Positions 27,531 to 36,042 of a DNA stretch of 37,950 nucleotides are shown here, one piece after another. The translations under genes and the position numbers were made by a program. The stretch covers positions 1 to 37,950 of the forward strand of contig NZ_AVBF01000039.1 in the NCBI RefSeq assembly GCF_000770635.1, written 5' to 3'. Under the pieces are notes generated by a model. It had not been told where the DNA came from. It saw only the letters and a program-made list of their open reading frames with translations, and did no database searches. Each line of letters starts with the position of its first letter. The stretch's first letter is position 1. Source of the DNA: Pontibacillus yanchengensis Y32 (GTDB lineage: Bacteria; Bacillota; Bacilli; Bacillales; BH030062).

Positions 27531-27738
27531 AAAAGCGCAAGCGCCCTGCTAGCGACGTATATGCTGCGGCCCACACGACGTGGGTTGGTTCGATGTTGCT
27601 GCGTGATGCAGCGATCTTAATCGAACTTCCCCTGATTCCGCAGGAGATAAAGGAAACACGAAGAACGAAGTGATTCGATGTTGACTTATCGGACGGAGGT
27701 GAGGGAAGCACACTAGTCGCTGGGCGCTGGAGCTAGAC
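27531..27738 (+). repeat. R1 repeat, full diverged copy 3 without tail
   Basis: Runs from aaaagcgcaagcgccc to gggcgctggagctagac and keeps all internal blocks (gataaaggaaacacgaag, gattcgatgttgacttatcg, ggaggtg), with many substitutions relative to copies 1 and 2. The tail agttatacacaagcattg is absent. It begins immediately after the patB stop. Confidence 0.88.
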
Positions 27739-27775
27739 ACGTATGCGCCAGTAATTTATGCTTTCTTTACTTCGA

Positions 27776-27840
27776 AACAAAAGCTCAGGGCGCCCGGTTA
27801 GCGACAAGACGTAGGTTGGTTTGATACTGACCTAATTAAA
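27776..27840 (+). repeat. R1 repeat, truncated 5' fragment
   Basis: Reads aaaagctcagggcgcccgg, then ttagcgac, then jumps to gacgtaggttggtttgat, missing about 18 inner bases and everything 3' of this. The stretch 27526-27983 contains these two R1 copies and no gene. Confidence 0.7.
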
Positions 27841-27983
27841 AAGTTTACTGGGTCCATGTGCACGTCGCAGATCTACCAACATTTTAGTTTTCTTTACAAC
27901 AAGTTAAATCACATGCATTCTGACAACTCCTTCTCTTTATATATAGAGGAGGAGTGATTTTTTGACAAAAGGAGTTCTGTGAA

Positions 27984-28730
27984 ATGATTACAAGAAAAAG
28001 CAAGCGAGAAATTGAGCTGATGAAAGAAGCAGGAAGGATAGTCGCCTCTTGTCATCAGGAAGTTGCAAAAATGATTAAGCCAGGTATTTCTACATCTGAA
28101 ATAGATCAATTTGTGGAAGAGTATTTAGCAAAACATGGTGCGACCCCTGAACAAAAAGGCTTTAGAGGCTATCAATTTGCAACATGTGCCTCCATAAACG
28201 ATGAAATTTGTCACGGTTTCCCGAGAGAAGAGCCCTTACAGGATGGCGATATCGTCACGATTGATATGGTTGCCAACTTAAATGGAGCCCTCGCTGACTC
28301 GGCATGGAGTTATCCGGTTGGAAATGTAGATTCGGAATCACAAAGGCTACTGTCTGTTACAGAAAAAGCGCTTTGGAAAGGGATAGAACAAGCTGTTATT
28401 GGCAATCGGACAGGGGACATTGGCCATGCTATTCAAACGTATGTAGAAGAGGAAGATTATTCCGTTGTACGTGATTTTACGGGTCATGGGCTTGGGCCGA
28501 CTATTCATGAGGAACCTTCTATCTTCCACTTTGGATCTCCACATACCGGTAAGAGACTGAAAGAAGGTATGGTCATTACTATTGAACCTATGGTAAACAT
28601 TGGTAAGTGGCATGCTGTCAAAGATGACAATGGATGGACCGCGCGTACATTGGATGAAAGCCTCTCAGCACAATATGAACATACGATTGCCATTACCAAA
28701 GATGGCCCTGTCATCCTTACTCAATTGTAA
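27984..28730 (+). CDS. map: Type I methionine aminopeptidase
   Basis: Removes the initiator methionine from new proteins in the cytosol. 248 residues. All metal and active-site residues are visible: H78 (CHGFP), D94, D105, H168 (GHGLG), H175, E201 (IEPM) and E232. Length and sequence resemble the second Bacillus enzyme (MapB/YflG) more than the ribosomal-operon Map, which is inferred from its isolated position. AAAGGAG precedes the ATG. Monocistronic, with a hairpin after it. Confidence 0.95.
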   Translation: MITRKSKREIELMKEAGRIVASCHQEVAKMIKPGISTSEIDQFVEEYLAKHGATPEQKGFRGYQFATCASINDEICHGFPREEPLQDGDIVTIDMVANLNGALADSAWSYPVGNVDSESQRLLSVTEKALWKGIEQAVIGNRTGDIGHAIQTYVEEEDYSVVRDFTGHGLGPTIHEEPSIFHFGSPHTGKRLKEGMVITIEPMVNIGKWHAVKDDNGWTARTLDESLSAQYEHTIAITKDGPVILTQL

Positions 28731-28760
28731 GGAAGGGATAAAATTGAGTTCAACCATAGT

Positions 28761-28795
28761 AGAATCCTAGCAACTGAAATCAGTGCTAGGATTCC
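28761..28795. terminator. Hairpin between map and sodC
   Basis: AGAATCCTAGCA and TGCTAGGATTC pair over eleven bases around an ACTGAAATCAG loop. The T run is weak on both strands, so it may terminate both convergent genes inefficiently. Confidence 0.6.
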
Positions 28796-28798
28796 TAA

Positions 28799-29392
28799 TT
28801 AACTTTCTTCTTTCTTCTTTTCATCACCATCTTGACTAGGGTCAGAAGGAGTATCTTGTTTCTGAGCTTCAGCCACTTGAATCTTTCCACAAGCCACTCG
28901 TTCTCCTGCATCTCCAGCAGGCTGAGTCAAACCATCGTCTACTCCCTCGTGAATAATCAACGAAGTGCCATCATTGCGTAGTAACGATTTCTTACCATCT
29001 TTTAATGTAGCACCTTTTACACTAACCTCTGCCTTAACCGTTCCGTCCTCATCTGCTTCTATATTGGGCATGTCTCCCAGGTGAGCGCCTTTAGGGTCCA
29101 TCAACCCATGTTCTTTACCATCTGGATTAAGATGACCCCCAGCTGATTTAAAATCAGGACTTTCACATTTAGGAAACTCATGGACATGAATGCCGTGTAG
29201 ACCTGGTGTTAAGCCAGTTAAAGAAAGCTTTATGTTCACCCCATCCGGTCCTTCTGTTAGTGTAGCTGTCCCCAATGAATCGTCTGAGTTATTATACATC
29301 TCAATCTCAAGCGCAGATCGATTTTGAGTATTACAACCAGCTATCAATAACAGCCCTGCAGCCAAACCGAAGAGTGATAATGTTTTTCTCAT
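28799..29392 (-). CDS. sodC: Cu/Zn superoxide dismutase lipoprotein
   Basis: 197 residues. The signal peptide ends in the lipobox LIAGC with lipidated C20, so the enzyme sits on the outer face of the membrane. Copper ligands H69, H71, H87 and H148, zinc ligands H87, H95, H104 and D107, the disulphide pair C76-C168 and the catalytic R165 are all present. It therefore looks active, unlike B. subtilis YojM, which is known to lack a copper ligand. The C-terminal tail (about 175-197) is Lys/Asp/Glu-rich and probably disordered. Removes extracellular superoxide. It converges on map. Confidence 0.93.
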   Translation of the reverse strand: MRKTLSLFGLAAGLLLIAGCNTQNRSALEIEMYNNSDDSLGTATLTEGPDGVNIKLSLTGLTPGLHGIHVHEFPKCESPDFKSAGGHLNPDGKEHGLMDPKGAHLGDMPNIEADEDGTVKAEVSVKGATLKDGKKSLLRNDGTSLIIHEGVDDGLTQPAGDAGERVACGKIQVAEAQKQDTPSDPSQDGDEKKKEES

Positions 29393-29496
29393 ATTACGTT
29401 GCTCCTCCCTTCGCTTTATTCAGTCATTTATTGCTTCATATGTACTTTCTTTAGTATCACCAAATTATTCACGAAATATCCCTACTTCTAAGTAAT

Positions 29497-29632
29497 GAGA
29501 ACAAAAGCTCGGGGCGCCCGTATAGCGACGTACAAACTGCGGCCCACAGGACGTGGGTTGGTTCGATGTTGCTGCGTGACGCAGCGATTTTAATCGAACT
29601 TCCTCTTATTATTTGAGGTAAAGGAAACACGA
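29497..29632 (+). repeat. R1 repeat, 3'-truncated copy 4
   Basis: Reads agaacaaaagctcggggcgc through ggaaacacgaa and then runs straight into the terminator of the next gene, missing the 3' third. Its hairpin is GCTGCG/CGCAGC. Confidence 0.85.
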
Positions 29633-29668
29633 AAAAAGTAGCTCCCTTTTTAGTTGGGAGCTACTTTG
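29632..29668 (-). terminator. Terminator after small membrane protein gene
   Basis: On the minus strand AAAGTAGCTCCC and GGGAGCTACTTT pair around an AACTAAAAA loop and are followed by TTT. It coincides with the broken end of the R1 copy. Confidence 0.85.
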
Positions 29669-29870
29669 TATTGGAATCCTGATTTGATTTTTGTTCCTGA
29701 TTAGGAGTCATATAATCACCAAATTGTTCATTCGCTTTTTGTTCCTCTTTTTTGGAAGCTTTCAGTATTACTTTCATAGTAATAAATGCTCCAATTGCAA
29801 AAACAAGTAACGTTAAAACGGCTGGGATGTACTCTGTTTTATCTTCAGGAAAATATAAAAACTCCATCAT
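29661..29870 (-). CDS. Small single-span membrane protein
   Basis: 69 residues: one transmembrane helix at about 14-36 (IPAVLTLLVFAIGAFITMKVIL), then a Lys-rich and finally Gln/Asn-rich cytoplasmic tail. No family recognised. AAAGGCG about 12 bases upstream is a weak ribosome binding site, but the strong terminator at its 3' end supports a real gene. Divergent from kapB. Confidence 0.6.
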   Translation of the reverse strand: MMEFLYFPEDKTEYIPAVLTLLVFAIGAFITMKVILKASKKEEQKANEQFGDYMTPNQEQKSNQDSNTK

Positions 29871-30046
29871 GGTGGATCACGCCTTTCCTACGTACGTGTT
29901 GCATATTCTCAGTATATCAAATCATACCTTTACTTCCCACATTCGTCACAGTTTGTTCACACCTTAATACTTCATCTTATTTCCCTATTGCATCTAGATT
30001 TTGTTACGATACGTATATAATCGTATCTGTAGGAGGAGTAAATACT

Positions 30047-30424
30047 ATGGAATCATTACAATCAGGTGATCTTGTAACAGCTCATTATAAAACAGGTAAA
30101 TATATTGGTGAGATTGTAGAAGATAGAGGGCAGGCTTTTCTAGTCAAAATATTAGCTGTGGCCAAGCACCCTCAACAAGGAGACTTACACAACCCGGGAC
30201 AAACGGAAAATGTCTTTTTCCATCAACGGAAAGCGTTAAGTTACAACGAAAAAGCGAATGTATCCAAATCAGCTATAAAAGCTTTTGAGGGTGAGGTCCC
30301 TTCTTATAATGAATCGCTTAAACAATCTGTTGAAAAATTAAAAGAAAAGCTAAAAGAAGACAATACATTCAATCAACAAGCGAAAGAGCAACTTGAAGAT
30401 CTGGAAAAACAGTATTTTCAGTAA
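30047..30424 (+). CDS. kapB: Kinase-associated protein KapB
   Basis: 125 residues matching B. subtilis KapB, which is needed for KinB-dependent entry into sporulation. The N-terminal SH3-like part (GDLVTAHYKTGKYIGEI...LVKILAVAKHPQQGDLH) is followed by HQRKALSYNEKANV and a charged C-terminal helix. I chose ATG 30047 because AGGAGGAG lies eight bases upstream. There is no cysteine in the protein, so it cannot be a lipoprotein despite the traditional name. Its partner kinB, adjacent in B. subtilis, is absent from this window. Confidence 0.88.
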   Translation: MESLQSGDLVTAHYKTGKYIGEIVEDRGQAFLVKILAVAKHPQQGDLHNPGQTENVFFHQRKALSYNEKANVSKSAIKAFEGEVPSYNESLKQSVEKLKEKLKEDNTFNQQAKEQLEDLEKQYFQ

Positions 30425-30444
30425 TATAGCATATTATTTGATTA

Positions 30445-30530
30445 TAGCCTCATTATCTTGAAAACTTTGGGGCGAGATAAATTCCTGTTTAGTCTGGAAA
30501 AGAAGGATGTTTCCGTAGCTTTTGTGAGAA
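30445..30530 (+). repeat. R2 repeat, diverged left half
   Basis: Starts tagcctcatt and ends ggatgtttccgtagcttttg tgagaa, the same beginning and end as the copy at 37845-37950, with a different middle. Confidence 0.6.
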
Positions 30531-30603
30531 TAAAGGGTTTCAGTCGACCTTCTCCTTCATCAACAGAGGGGGACTAAGGTCCTTGTTCCACGGCCATTCT
30601 TCA

Positions 30604-30782
30604 CGGACATATAATCCCTTATTTACTGAAAAAACGCTATTTATAGAAGGGTAACGGACATAGGATACCTTATTTAGCTAAATCCCTCTTCCTAAAGGGT
30701 GTTTTGCTTCAAATAAGGTATCCTATCTCCTTTGAGTACCGAAAATCATTTTGATTGAAGATAATAACGCATCCTATGTCCG
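30604..30782. repeat. Inverted-repeat cluster R3 (cggacata-type)
   Basis: The motif cggacatarrat.ccttattt occurs directly at 30604-30624 and 30655-30675, inverted at 30711-30730, and in part inverted at 30769-30782. The 30655 and 30711 copies form a stem of about 20 bases. Similar units are common between genes of Bacillaceae. The wider gap 30425-31091 has no gene; 30840-31010 (with gagactcccgcgggag and ccccgcag) looks like a decayed member of the same sort of hairpin repeat. Confidence 0.6.
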
Positions 30783-31091
30783 CTTTCACATTAAATTGTT
30801 CGGTAAGCTCTCCAAATAAGATATTCGTCAAATTCAAGATAAATACAGCAACAAGTATTCCGTAGGTTCGATAGCACTACCTGGCCAAAGGGAAAGCGAG
30901 ACTCCCGCGGGAGAAAGAGATTAGTGATTCCCCGCAGTACCATATTTTGGTCCAAGGAGTATTACCAGCTTGGCCGCCTGAAAGTGAATTGCCCCCCCTA
31001 CTATTTTACGCAGGGTCACTCCCATTATCCCAATTTTTCAAGATTATGCCTCTTATTTGAATAAAAGGATGTTATCCAATTACACAAATCA

Positions 31092-32270
31092 TCAACTTCC
31101 CGGTACTTTTAAGTTCTTCTTCTTTTTTTGTGGTTTGCCATAAATGAGGTTTGTTAATTGTGGTGCTCGTTCAAATAGTACCATGCCTATAAATGCGGCT
31201 ATAACGATGTAGATTCCACTAAAGACTTTGATTACCCCAGTAGCTAATGCAGCTATTACTACCGAGAATTCGCCTCTAGCACAAATGGAGAGGCCTGCTC
31301 TGAAGGCAACTCTTTTCGATAAGCCATACATCCTTCCGCCAATCATACCGACAAGAACTTTTGCAACTAGGGACCAACCAATTAAAGTAATTAATAATCC
31401 TACTTTAGGTACACCATCTCCAAATTCTATGGTTGTACCAAAATACACGAAGAATAAAGGTAGCATTAAATCTTTCACAGGAAGTACTGTTTGCTCAACA
31501 CGTTCAATTTTTCCAATTTCCGAAAGCATAATACCGGCTAAGAAAGCACCTAATACTTCGGATAAACCTAAGTATAAGGCAAGTCCACCATAGGCTAGAG
31601 AAATACCAATTAATAATGCAATTTTAAAATCCTCATCTTCAATTCTAATTAGCAATTCTTCAAATCGCTTAAATAATGTTTTACCAAGAAGGACAGCACC
31701 AGCGGCTAGTCCAATAATTTTACCAAACAAAATGGCTAAATCCATAACCTGAAAATTTTCTCCGCTACTCATCCCCATAATAATCGCTACAACAATAGGA
31801 GCAACCAAGTCTTCAAAAATCAACAAAGCCAGGATAAATTCTGTTTCCGAGTTAGCCATTCGACTGGTATCATCTAATAATTTAGCTGTGATGGACGAAC
31901 TGGTCGCATACGTCACTCCACCAATTAGAAAGGAAGTAAATAAATCTAACCCAAATACAAGACATAATAGCATAGCAACCCCTAAGCTAAGAGCTACATC
32001 CAGAAATCCTGCTGGCCAGATCTTCGTGGCTATTCCACCAAGCCTTTTAATATTGAACTCTAATCCTAAAAGGAAAAAAAGTAATACAATCCCAATTTCA
32101 CTTGCAAAATGTAAAAGTTCATTATGGTGTAATGCATCTGCCAAAACAATTCCCAATAGAATATACAAGATTACGGTAGGAAACTTTATTTTCAAACTTA
32201 ATAAACCAAGCCAAAATATAAGAATTAATACGATTCCCGCACCAAGTAAAGTTGGCATATCAAAATGCAC
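31092..32270 (-). CDS. khtU: K+/H+ antiporter membrane subunit (KhtU/AmhT, CPA2 family)
   Basis: 392 residues with about twelve transmembrane helices of the monovalent cation:proton antiporter-2 family. FLLGLEFNIKRL and the helix with LLIFEDLVAP (the conserved acidic ion-binding region) are hallmarks; CARGEFSVVIAALA is the typical late helix. It exports K+ (or NH4+ in alkaliphile AmhT) in exchange for protons. The C-terminus is short and basic (KPQKKKKNLK), with no fused RCK domain; that role is played by khtT six bases upstream. Confidence 0.93.
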   Translation of the reverse strand: MHFDMPTLLGAGIVLILIFWLGLLSLKIKFPTVILYILLGIVLADALHHNELLHFASEIGIVLLFFLLGLEFNIKRLGGIATKIWPAGFLDVALSLGVAMLLCLVFGLDLFTSFLIGGVTYATSSSITAKLLDDTSRMANSETEFILALLIFEDLVAPIVVAIIMGMSSGENFQVMDLAILFGKIIGLAAGAVLLGKTLFKRFEELLIRIEDEDFKIALLIGISLAYGGLALYLGLSEVLGAFLAGIMLSEIGKIERVEQTVLPVKDLMLPLFFVYFGTTIEFGDGVPKVGLLITLIGWSLVAKVLVGMIGGRMYGLSKRVAFRAGLSICARGEFSVVIAALATGVIKVFSGIYIVIAAFIGMVLFERAPQLTNLIYGKPQKKKKNLKVPGS

Positions 32271-32276
32271 TCTGCA

Positions 32277-32765
32277 TCATTCCTCTCCTTTACAAAGAGA
32301 TGTCAGCGTTGCGATTTGATCCTTTTTTCCAATTCCCATTAACACATCTCCTGGTTGAAGTTTTGTGTAAGCTTCTGGAATCGCAATAATGTCATCACCT
32401 TTGACTATCCCAATGATGGTGGCTCCTGTTTGATTACGAATTTCTGATTCCTCAATCGTTTTATGCACAATTGGTGAAGATGGCTTTAATTCAATCCAGT
32501 CCATCACAATTTGGCTATTGAACATTTTAAGCTTATCGGCATCAACTGGTTGATAGGTAGCACCTAACAACTGCGCCCCAAGTTCCCTTGTTTCATCAGC
32601 TGTCAAGTCCATTCCGAAATCAGCCTCATCACTATCTGCTTCATCAAAGAAATATAATTCCCGTTTACCTGAGTGATGAACAATTAATACTAACTGACTA
32701 TCTTCAGCTGTTGTTAACGATATTTTCTGGCCAATACCTGGTAATTTTGAAACCGAGATATCCAT
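32277..32765 (-). CDS. khtT: Regulatory subunit of the K+/H+ antiporter (KhtT/AmhM)
   Basis: 162 residues. The N-terminal KhtT domain (about 1-80: KLPGIGQKISLTT..., VLIVHHSGKRELYFF) is followed by a TrkA-C/RCK-C domain (about 85-160: IVMDWIELKPSSPIVHKTIEESEIRNQTGATIIGI...), which in B. subtilis KhtT binds c-di-AMP. It gates KhtU from the cytosolic side. I chose ATG 32765 (MDISVSKLPG), in line with the family N-terminus, with GGAAAGGGG about 11 bases upstream. Operon order is khtT-khtU. Confidence 0.9.
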   Translation of the reverse strand: MDISVSKLPGIGQKISLTTAEDSQLVLIVHHSGKRELYFFDEADSDEADFGMDLTADETRELGAQLLGATYQPVDADKLKMFNSQIVMDWIELKPSSPIVHKTIEESEIRNQTGATIIGIVKGDDIIAIPEAYTKLQPGDVLMGIGKKDQIATLTSLCKGEE

Positions 32766-33000
32766 ACTTCTATAGCCCCTTTCCTCTAACACTTTCTGGG
32801 TTTTATTTTATAGTATATACATTTCGATCTTTCTTGTATCGTTCTTTAGTAGCTTCTTCATTATATAACTACAGTCTATACGTTGTGTATCGTTTCATTC
32901 ATATGTTATTACTTTTTCGTTAGTAAGCTTGTTCTTATTTTAACAAAGTTTGATTGGGAAAACCTAGTAATACTGTTGTTTTTTATCATCCCATACATAT

Positions 33001-33029
33001 TTGAGTTCTTCATTCTATTGTGGTAATTT
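33001..33029 (+). promoter_or_regulatory. Probable sigma-A promoter of deoD
   Basis: TTGAGT (33001-33006), 17 bases, TAATTT (33024-33029), with an extended -10 TG before it. The ribosome binding site and ATG of deoD follow within 35 bases. Upstream DNA 32793-33000 shows no other feature. Confidence 0.55.
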
Positions 33030-33063
33030 TAAATTGTATGAAGACACAAGGAGGTAAATAGAT

Positions 33064-33774
33064 ATGACAGTACATATTGGCGCCAATAAAGGTGATATTG
33101 CAGATAAAATTTTACTACCTGGAGACCCATTACGAGCAAAGTATATTGCAGAAAATTTCTTAGAAGATGCGACTTGTTACAACGAGGTACGTGGAATGTA
33201 TGGCTATACAGGTACATATAAAGGTCAACGTATTTCCGTTCAAGGTACAGGAATGGGTGTGCCTTCGATTTCCATTTATGTTAACGAGTTAATCGAAAGC
33301 TATGATGTTCAAAAATTAATTCGCGTTGGATCTTGCGGAGCTTTACAGAAAGATGTTCAGGTTCGTGATGTAATCTTAGCTTCAACATCTTCTACTGACT
33401 CTCAAATGAATCGCATGACATTTGGCGGCATTGATTTTGCCCCGACAGCTGATTTTGGCTTATTAAAAGCCGCTTATGATGCTGGGGAACAAAAAGGTCT
33501 TTCATTACGAGTTGGAAACGTCTTCACAAGTGATAGCTTCTACCGTGATAATGCTATGGATTTGTTCAATCAGCTAGCGCATTACAATGTACTAGCCGTA
33601 GAAATGGAAACTACAGCATTATATACTTTAGCTTCTAAATTTAACCGTCAAGCACTATCCGTTCTAACGGTAAGTGACCATATCATTACGGGTGAGGAAA
33701 CAACATCTGAAGAACGTCAAACAACGTTCAATGAAATGATTGAAATTGCACTAGAAGCTGCCATTCAAGAATAA
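33064..33774 (+). CDS. deoD: Purine nucleoside phosphorylase DeoD type
   Basis: Phosphorolysis of purine (deoxy)nucleosides to free base and ribose 1-phosphate; the hexameric bacterial form. 236 residues. Phosphate-site [11 protein letters not shown] near 20-30, GSCGAL, the ribose/base region [10 protein letters not shown] with its conserved Glu pair, and the catalytic Asp in SDHI are all visible. AGGAGGT precedes the ATG. Functionally linked to xpt-pbuX in purine salvage but not adjacent to it. Monocistronic. Confidence 0.97.
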   Translation: MTVHIGANKGDIADKILLPGDPLRAKYIAENFLEDATCYNEVRGMYGYTGTYKGQRISVQGTGMGVPSISIYVNELIESYDVQKLIRVGSCGALQKDVQVRDVILASTSSTDSQMNRMTFGGIDFAPTADFGLLKAAYDAGEQKGLSLRVGNVFTSDSFYRDNAMDLFNQLAHYNVLAVEMETTALYTLASKFNRQALSVLTVSDHIITGEETTSEERQTTFNEMIEIALEAAIQE

Positions 33775-33881
33775 TCCCCCGCAAGCCCTAGTAAAGGTGA
33801 TTTTTGCGACAGTGAGAATTCGCTTAAGACCATGGTAGGCGGTGGAGCTAGACATAATTGAATAGGTAAGCTAAATTAATT

Positions 33882-33913
33882 ACCCAACACTCCATCATAG
33901 TGTTGGGTTTTTT
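33882..33913 (+). terminator. deoD terminator
   Basis: ACCCAACACT and AGTGTTGGGT pair perfectly around a seven-base loop and are followed by TTTTTT. The 100 bases between it and deoD contain ggcggtggagctagac, possibly a very decayed R1 end. Confidence 0.9.
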
Positions 33914-34002
33914 ATGAAATTATTAGGCCTCAATATACTCGCAGGTCAAGCACGAAACGCCCCTCTTCACATATAGTGTACGTGAAAAGGAGGCTGGAGA
34001 TT

Positions 34003-34386
34003 GTGTATCCCTACTATCCAAACCCGGTATATTTCATCCCCTATACACCATATGAACCTATTAGAAACGTTTATCAACCTCAAATCCGCCCCACATACCC
34101 TGAAGTAAATACAGATCAACTCACCGAATCTGCGAAATCGTTTCAAGAATTGATGAAAGATGCGCAATTGGTATTACAAAAGTTTGCATCCTCCCATCAG
34201 TTCTCTTTTGACGTAATAGATGCTGCTCAGAAATCTAAGGATGAAAAAGTAAAACAATTAATTAAGAGCACTGGAATAAAGCACCCTGTAGACATATACT
34301 ACAACCCTGATAGTCTGCGTCTAACCTTTCGTGCTAAGCAAGACGATATAGAATGTTGTAAATTAACTATGGCGCTCCATTGGTAG
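34003..34386 (+). CDS. Tyr/Pro-rich protein, probable spore coat component
   Basis: 127 residues from GTG 34003, with AAAGGAGG ten bases upstream; nothing nearer supports an earlier start. The first 40 residues are very rich in Tyr and Pro (YPYYPNPVYFIPYTPYEP), which is typical of Bacillus spore-coat proteins; the remainder is a soluble helical domain ending in FRAKQDDIECCKLTMALHW with two adjacent Cys. I do not recognise the family. Coat location is inferred from composition only. Confidence 0.7.
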   Translation: MYPYYPNPVYFIPYTPYEPIRNVYQPQIRPTYPEVNTDQLTESAKSFQELMKDAQLVLQKFASSHQFSFDVIDAAQKSKDEKVKQLIKSTGIKHPVDIYYNPDSLRLTFRAKQDDIECCKLTMALHW

Positions 34387-34410
34387 TAGCTAGTGTAGGA
34401 GTCATCTATT

Positions 34411-34446
34411 AAAAAACTGTCTCTAACCCTAGGCTAGAGACAGTCC
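34411..34446. terminator. Bidirectional terminator between coat-like gene and pepA
   Basis: AACTGTCTCTAACC and GGCTAGAGACAGT pair over about ten bases with A and T runs on the two sides; on the minus strand TTTTTT follows, terminating pepA. Confidence 0.88.
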
Positions 34447-34455
34447 TTCTTTTCA

Positions 34456-35946
34456 TTATAAGCTTAAAATATAAGTCGCTAACGTATTAACCATTACGCC
34501 TGTTGGACCTTTTGGACCGAGATCATATTCCGCTTCTGCACTTGATGTACCTGCTATGTCTAAGTGAACCCATGGGGTTTGCTCTGCGAATTCAGCCAAG
34601 AAGGATCCAGCCATGATAGCATGTGCTTTTCGTCCAGGGGAATTATTTAAGTCTGCAATAGGTGTGGCGCGAACTTTGTTCTTATAAATGTCATTGTAAG
34701 GTAGCTGCCATATTGGTTCATCGGCTACTTTAGAAGAAGCTTCTACTTCTGAAAAGAATCCTTGATTATTCGTCATCGCTCCAGTAACGCAATCCCCTAA
34801 CGCTACTACGACACCGCCAGTTAATGTGGCTACATCAATTAGCTTTTCAGCTTTATGATGCTTCGCATAAGTTAGTGCGTCGGCTAAAGCTAAACGACCT
34901 TCTGCATCGGTATTTAACACTTCAATCGTTTTACCGCTTAGTGATGTAATAACATCATCGGGCTTAAAGGCAGATCCACTTATCATATTATCCGTTGAAG
35001 GAATAACGGCTACTACGTTTTGCTTTGGTTTTAAACGACCAATGATGTCCATCGCACCAAGCACAGCAGCAGCTCCTCCCATATCTCCCTTCATACCAAC
35101 AATTCCATCTTTTGGCTTCAAGGAGTAGCCACCTGTGTCGAAAGTGATTCCTTTCCCAACCAGGCCAACTACATCTTCCCACTCATCTTTACCTTGATAC
35201 TTCATAACAATCATTTTAGGAGGTTCTGTTGAGCCTTGGTTAACTGCTAAAAGAGCACCCATTCCTAGCTCTTCCATCTCCTCTTTGTCTAAAATTTCGC
35301 ATTCAAATCCATAATCAGTGGCCATTGTTTTAGAATATTCAGCGAGATCAGTAGCAGTTAGAAGATTGCCTGGCATTTGTACTAGATGACGTGCAGTGTT
35401 TACACCATGGCCAATGGCATAGCCTTTATCAACTGCTTTTTCCAATGCACCCTTATTTTCATCTGATAATAAGCTAACACTTTCAATTTTCACTCCTGGT
35501 TTTTCATTGCTTGTTTTAAAGTGTTCAAATTGAAACGGTGCTATAACCATCGCTTCTGACAATGCTTCTGTAGCTTGCACACTTGACACTGCATCTGTTT
35601 GAAAGCTATTAAGAATAAAGGAAACTTCCTTAACTTGATCTTTCTGAAGTTGCTTAAATAGTGGGCCGAACGCCGTTTTAAGTCGTTGAGGAGTTAGGTC
35701 TTTCTTCTTCCCTAAACCTACAATATATATCCGCTTTGCAGAAGTTTGATTTAAGGTATATACCTTTGAGATCTGCTTAAAATCATTGGATATATCCCCA
35801 TCTTGTATGTATTGATCCAGCGCACCATCTAACGCATCATTAAACTGTTCGTAAACAGGTTGATGGTTCTTATTCTCATGATAAAGTCCAAATACAATTG
35901 CTTCTGTTTCAGAAAACATCTCTGTAGTTGGTAGTATATTAAACAT
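34456..35946 (-). CDS. pepA: Leucyl aminopeptidase (PepA family, YuiE)
   Basis: Hexameric di-metal aminopeptidase of family M17, cytosolic. 496 residues. The catalytic domain shows GKGITFDTGGYSLKP (metal Lys and Asp), MKGDMGGAAAV, and the family signature NTDAEGRLALADAL with the Asp/Glu ligands and catalytic Arg. The N-terminal alpha/beta domain is about 1-165. I chose ATG 35946 (MFNILPT) because GGAGGTGG lies seven to eight bases upstream; a TTG six codons earlier would contain that site. yuiE-yuiD-yuiC order is as in B. subtilis. Confidence 0.95.
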   Translation of the reverse strand: MFNILPTTEMFSETEAIVFGLYHENKNHQPVYEQFNDALDGALDQYIQDGDISNDFKQISKVYTLNQTSAKRIYIVGLGKKKDLTPQRLKTAFGPLFKQLQKDQVKEVSFILNSFQTDAVSSVQATEALSEAMVIAPFQFEHFKTSNEKPGVKIESVSLLSDENKGALEKAVDKGYAIGHGVNTARHLVQMPGNLLTATDLAEYSKTMATDYGFECEILDKEEMEELGMGALLAVNQGSTEPPKMIVMKYQGKDEWEDVVGLVGKGITFDTGGYSLKPKDGIVGMKGDMGGAAAVLGAMDIIGRLKPKQNVVAVIPSTDNMISGSAFKPDDVITSLSGKTIEVLNTDAEGRLALADALTYAKHHKAEKLIDVATLTGGVVVALGDCVTGAMTNNQGFFSEVEASSKVADEPIWQLPYNDIYKNKVRATPIADLNNSPGRKAHAIMAGSFLAEFAEQTPWVHLDIAGTSSAEAEYDLGPKGPTGVMVNTLATYILSL

Positions 35947-36042
35947 AAATCTGTCCACCTCCAACTCCTATTATACATGAGAAAATCATCACTTATCACT
36001 TAAAAAGGTCAACGAATCTGTCATTCTTGAATAAAAGAGCAA

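Noticed and set aside
30002-30021. TATAAT at 30016 as the kapB -10 box
   Set aside because: No -35 at a suitable distance; the sequence is also part of a small palindrome (TACGATACG/CGTATC).
29786-30046. N-terminal extension of KapB by 87 residues
   Set aside because: It would overlap the divergent small membrane protein gene, and AGGAGGAG stands directly before the ATG at 30047.
33780-33860. Possible R1 3' end (ggcggtggagctagac) after deoD
   Set aside because: Only about 16 bases resemble R1 and the rest does not align, so it may be chance or too decayed to call.
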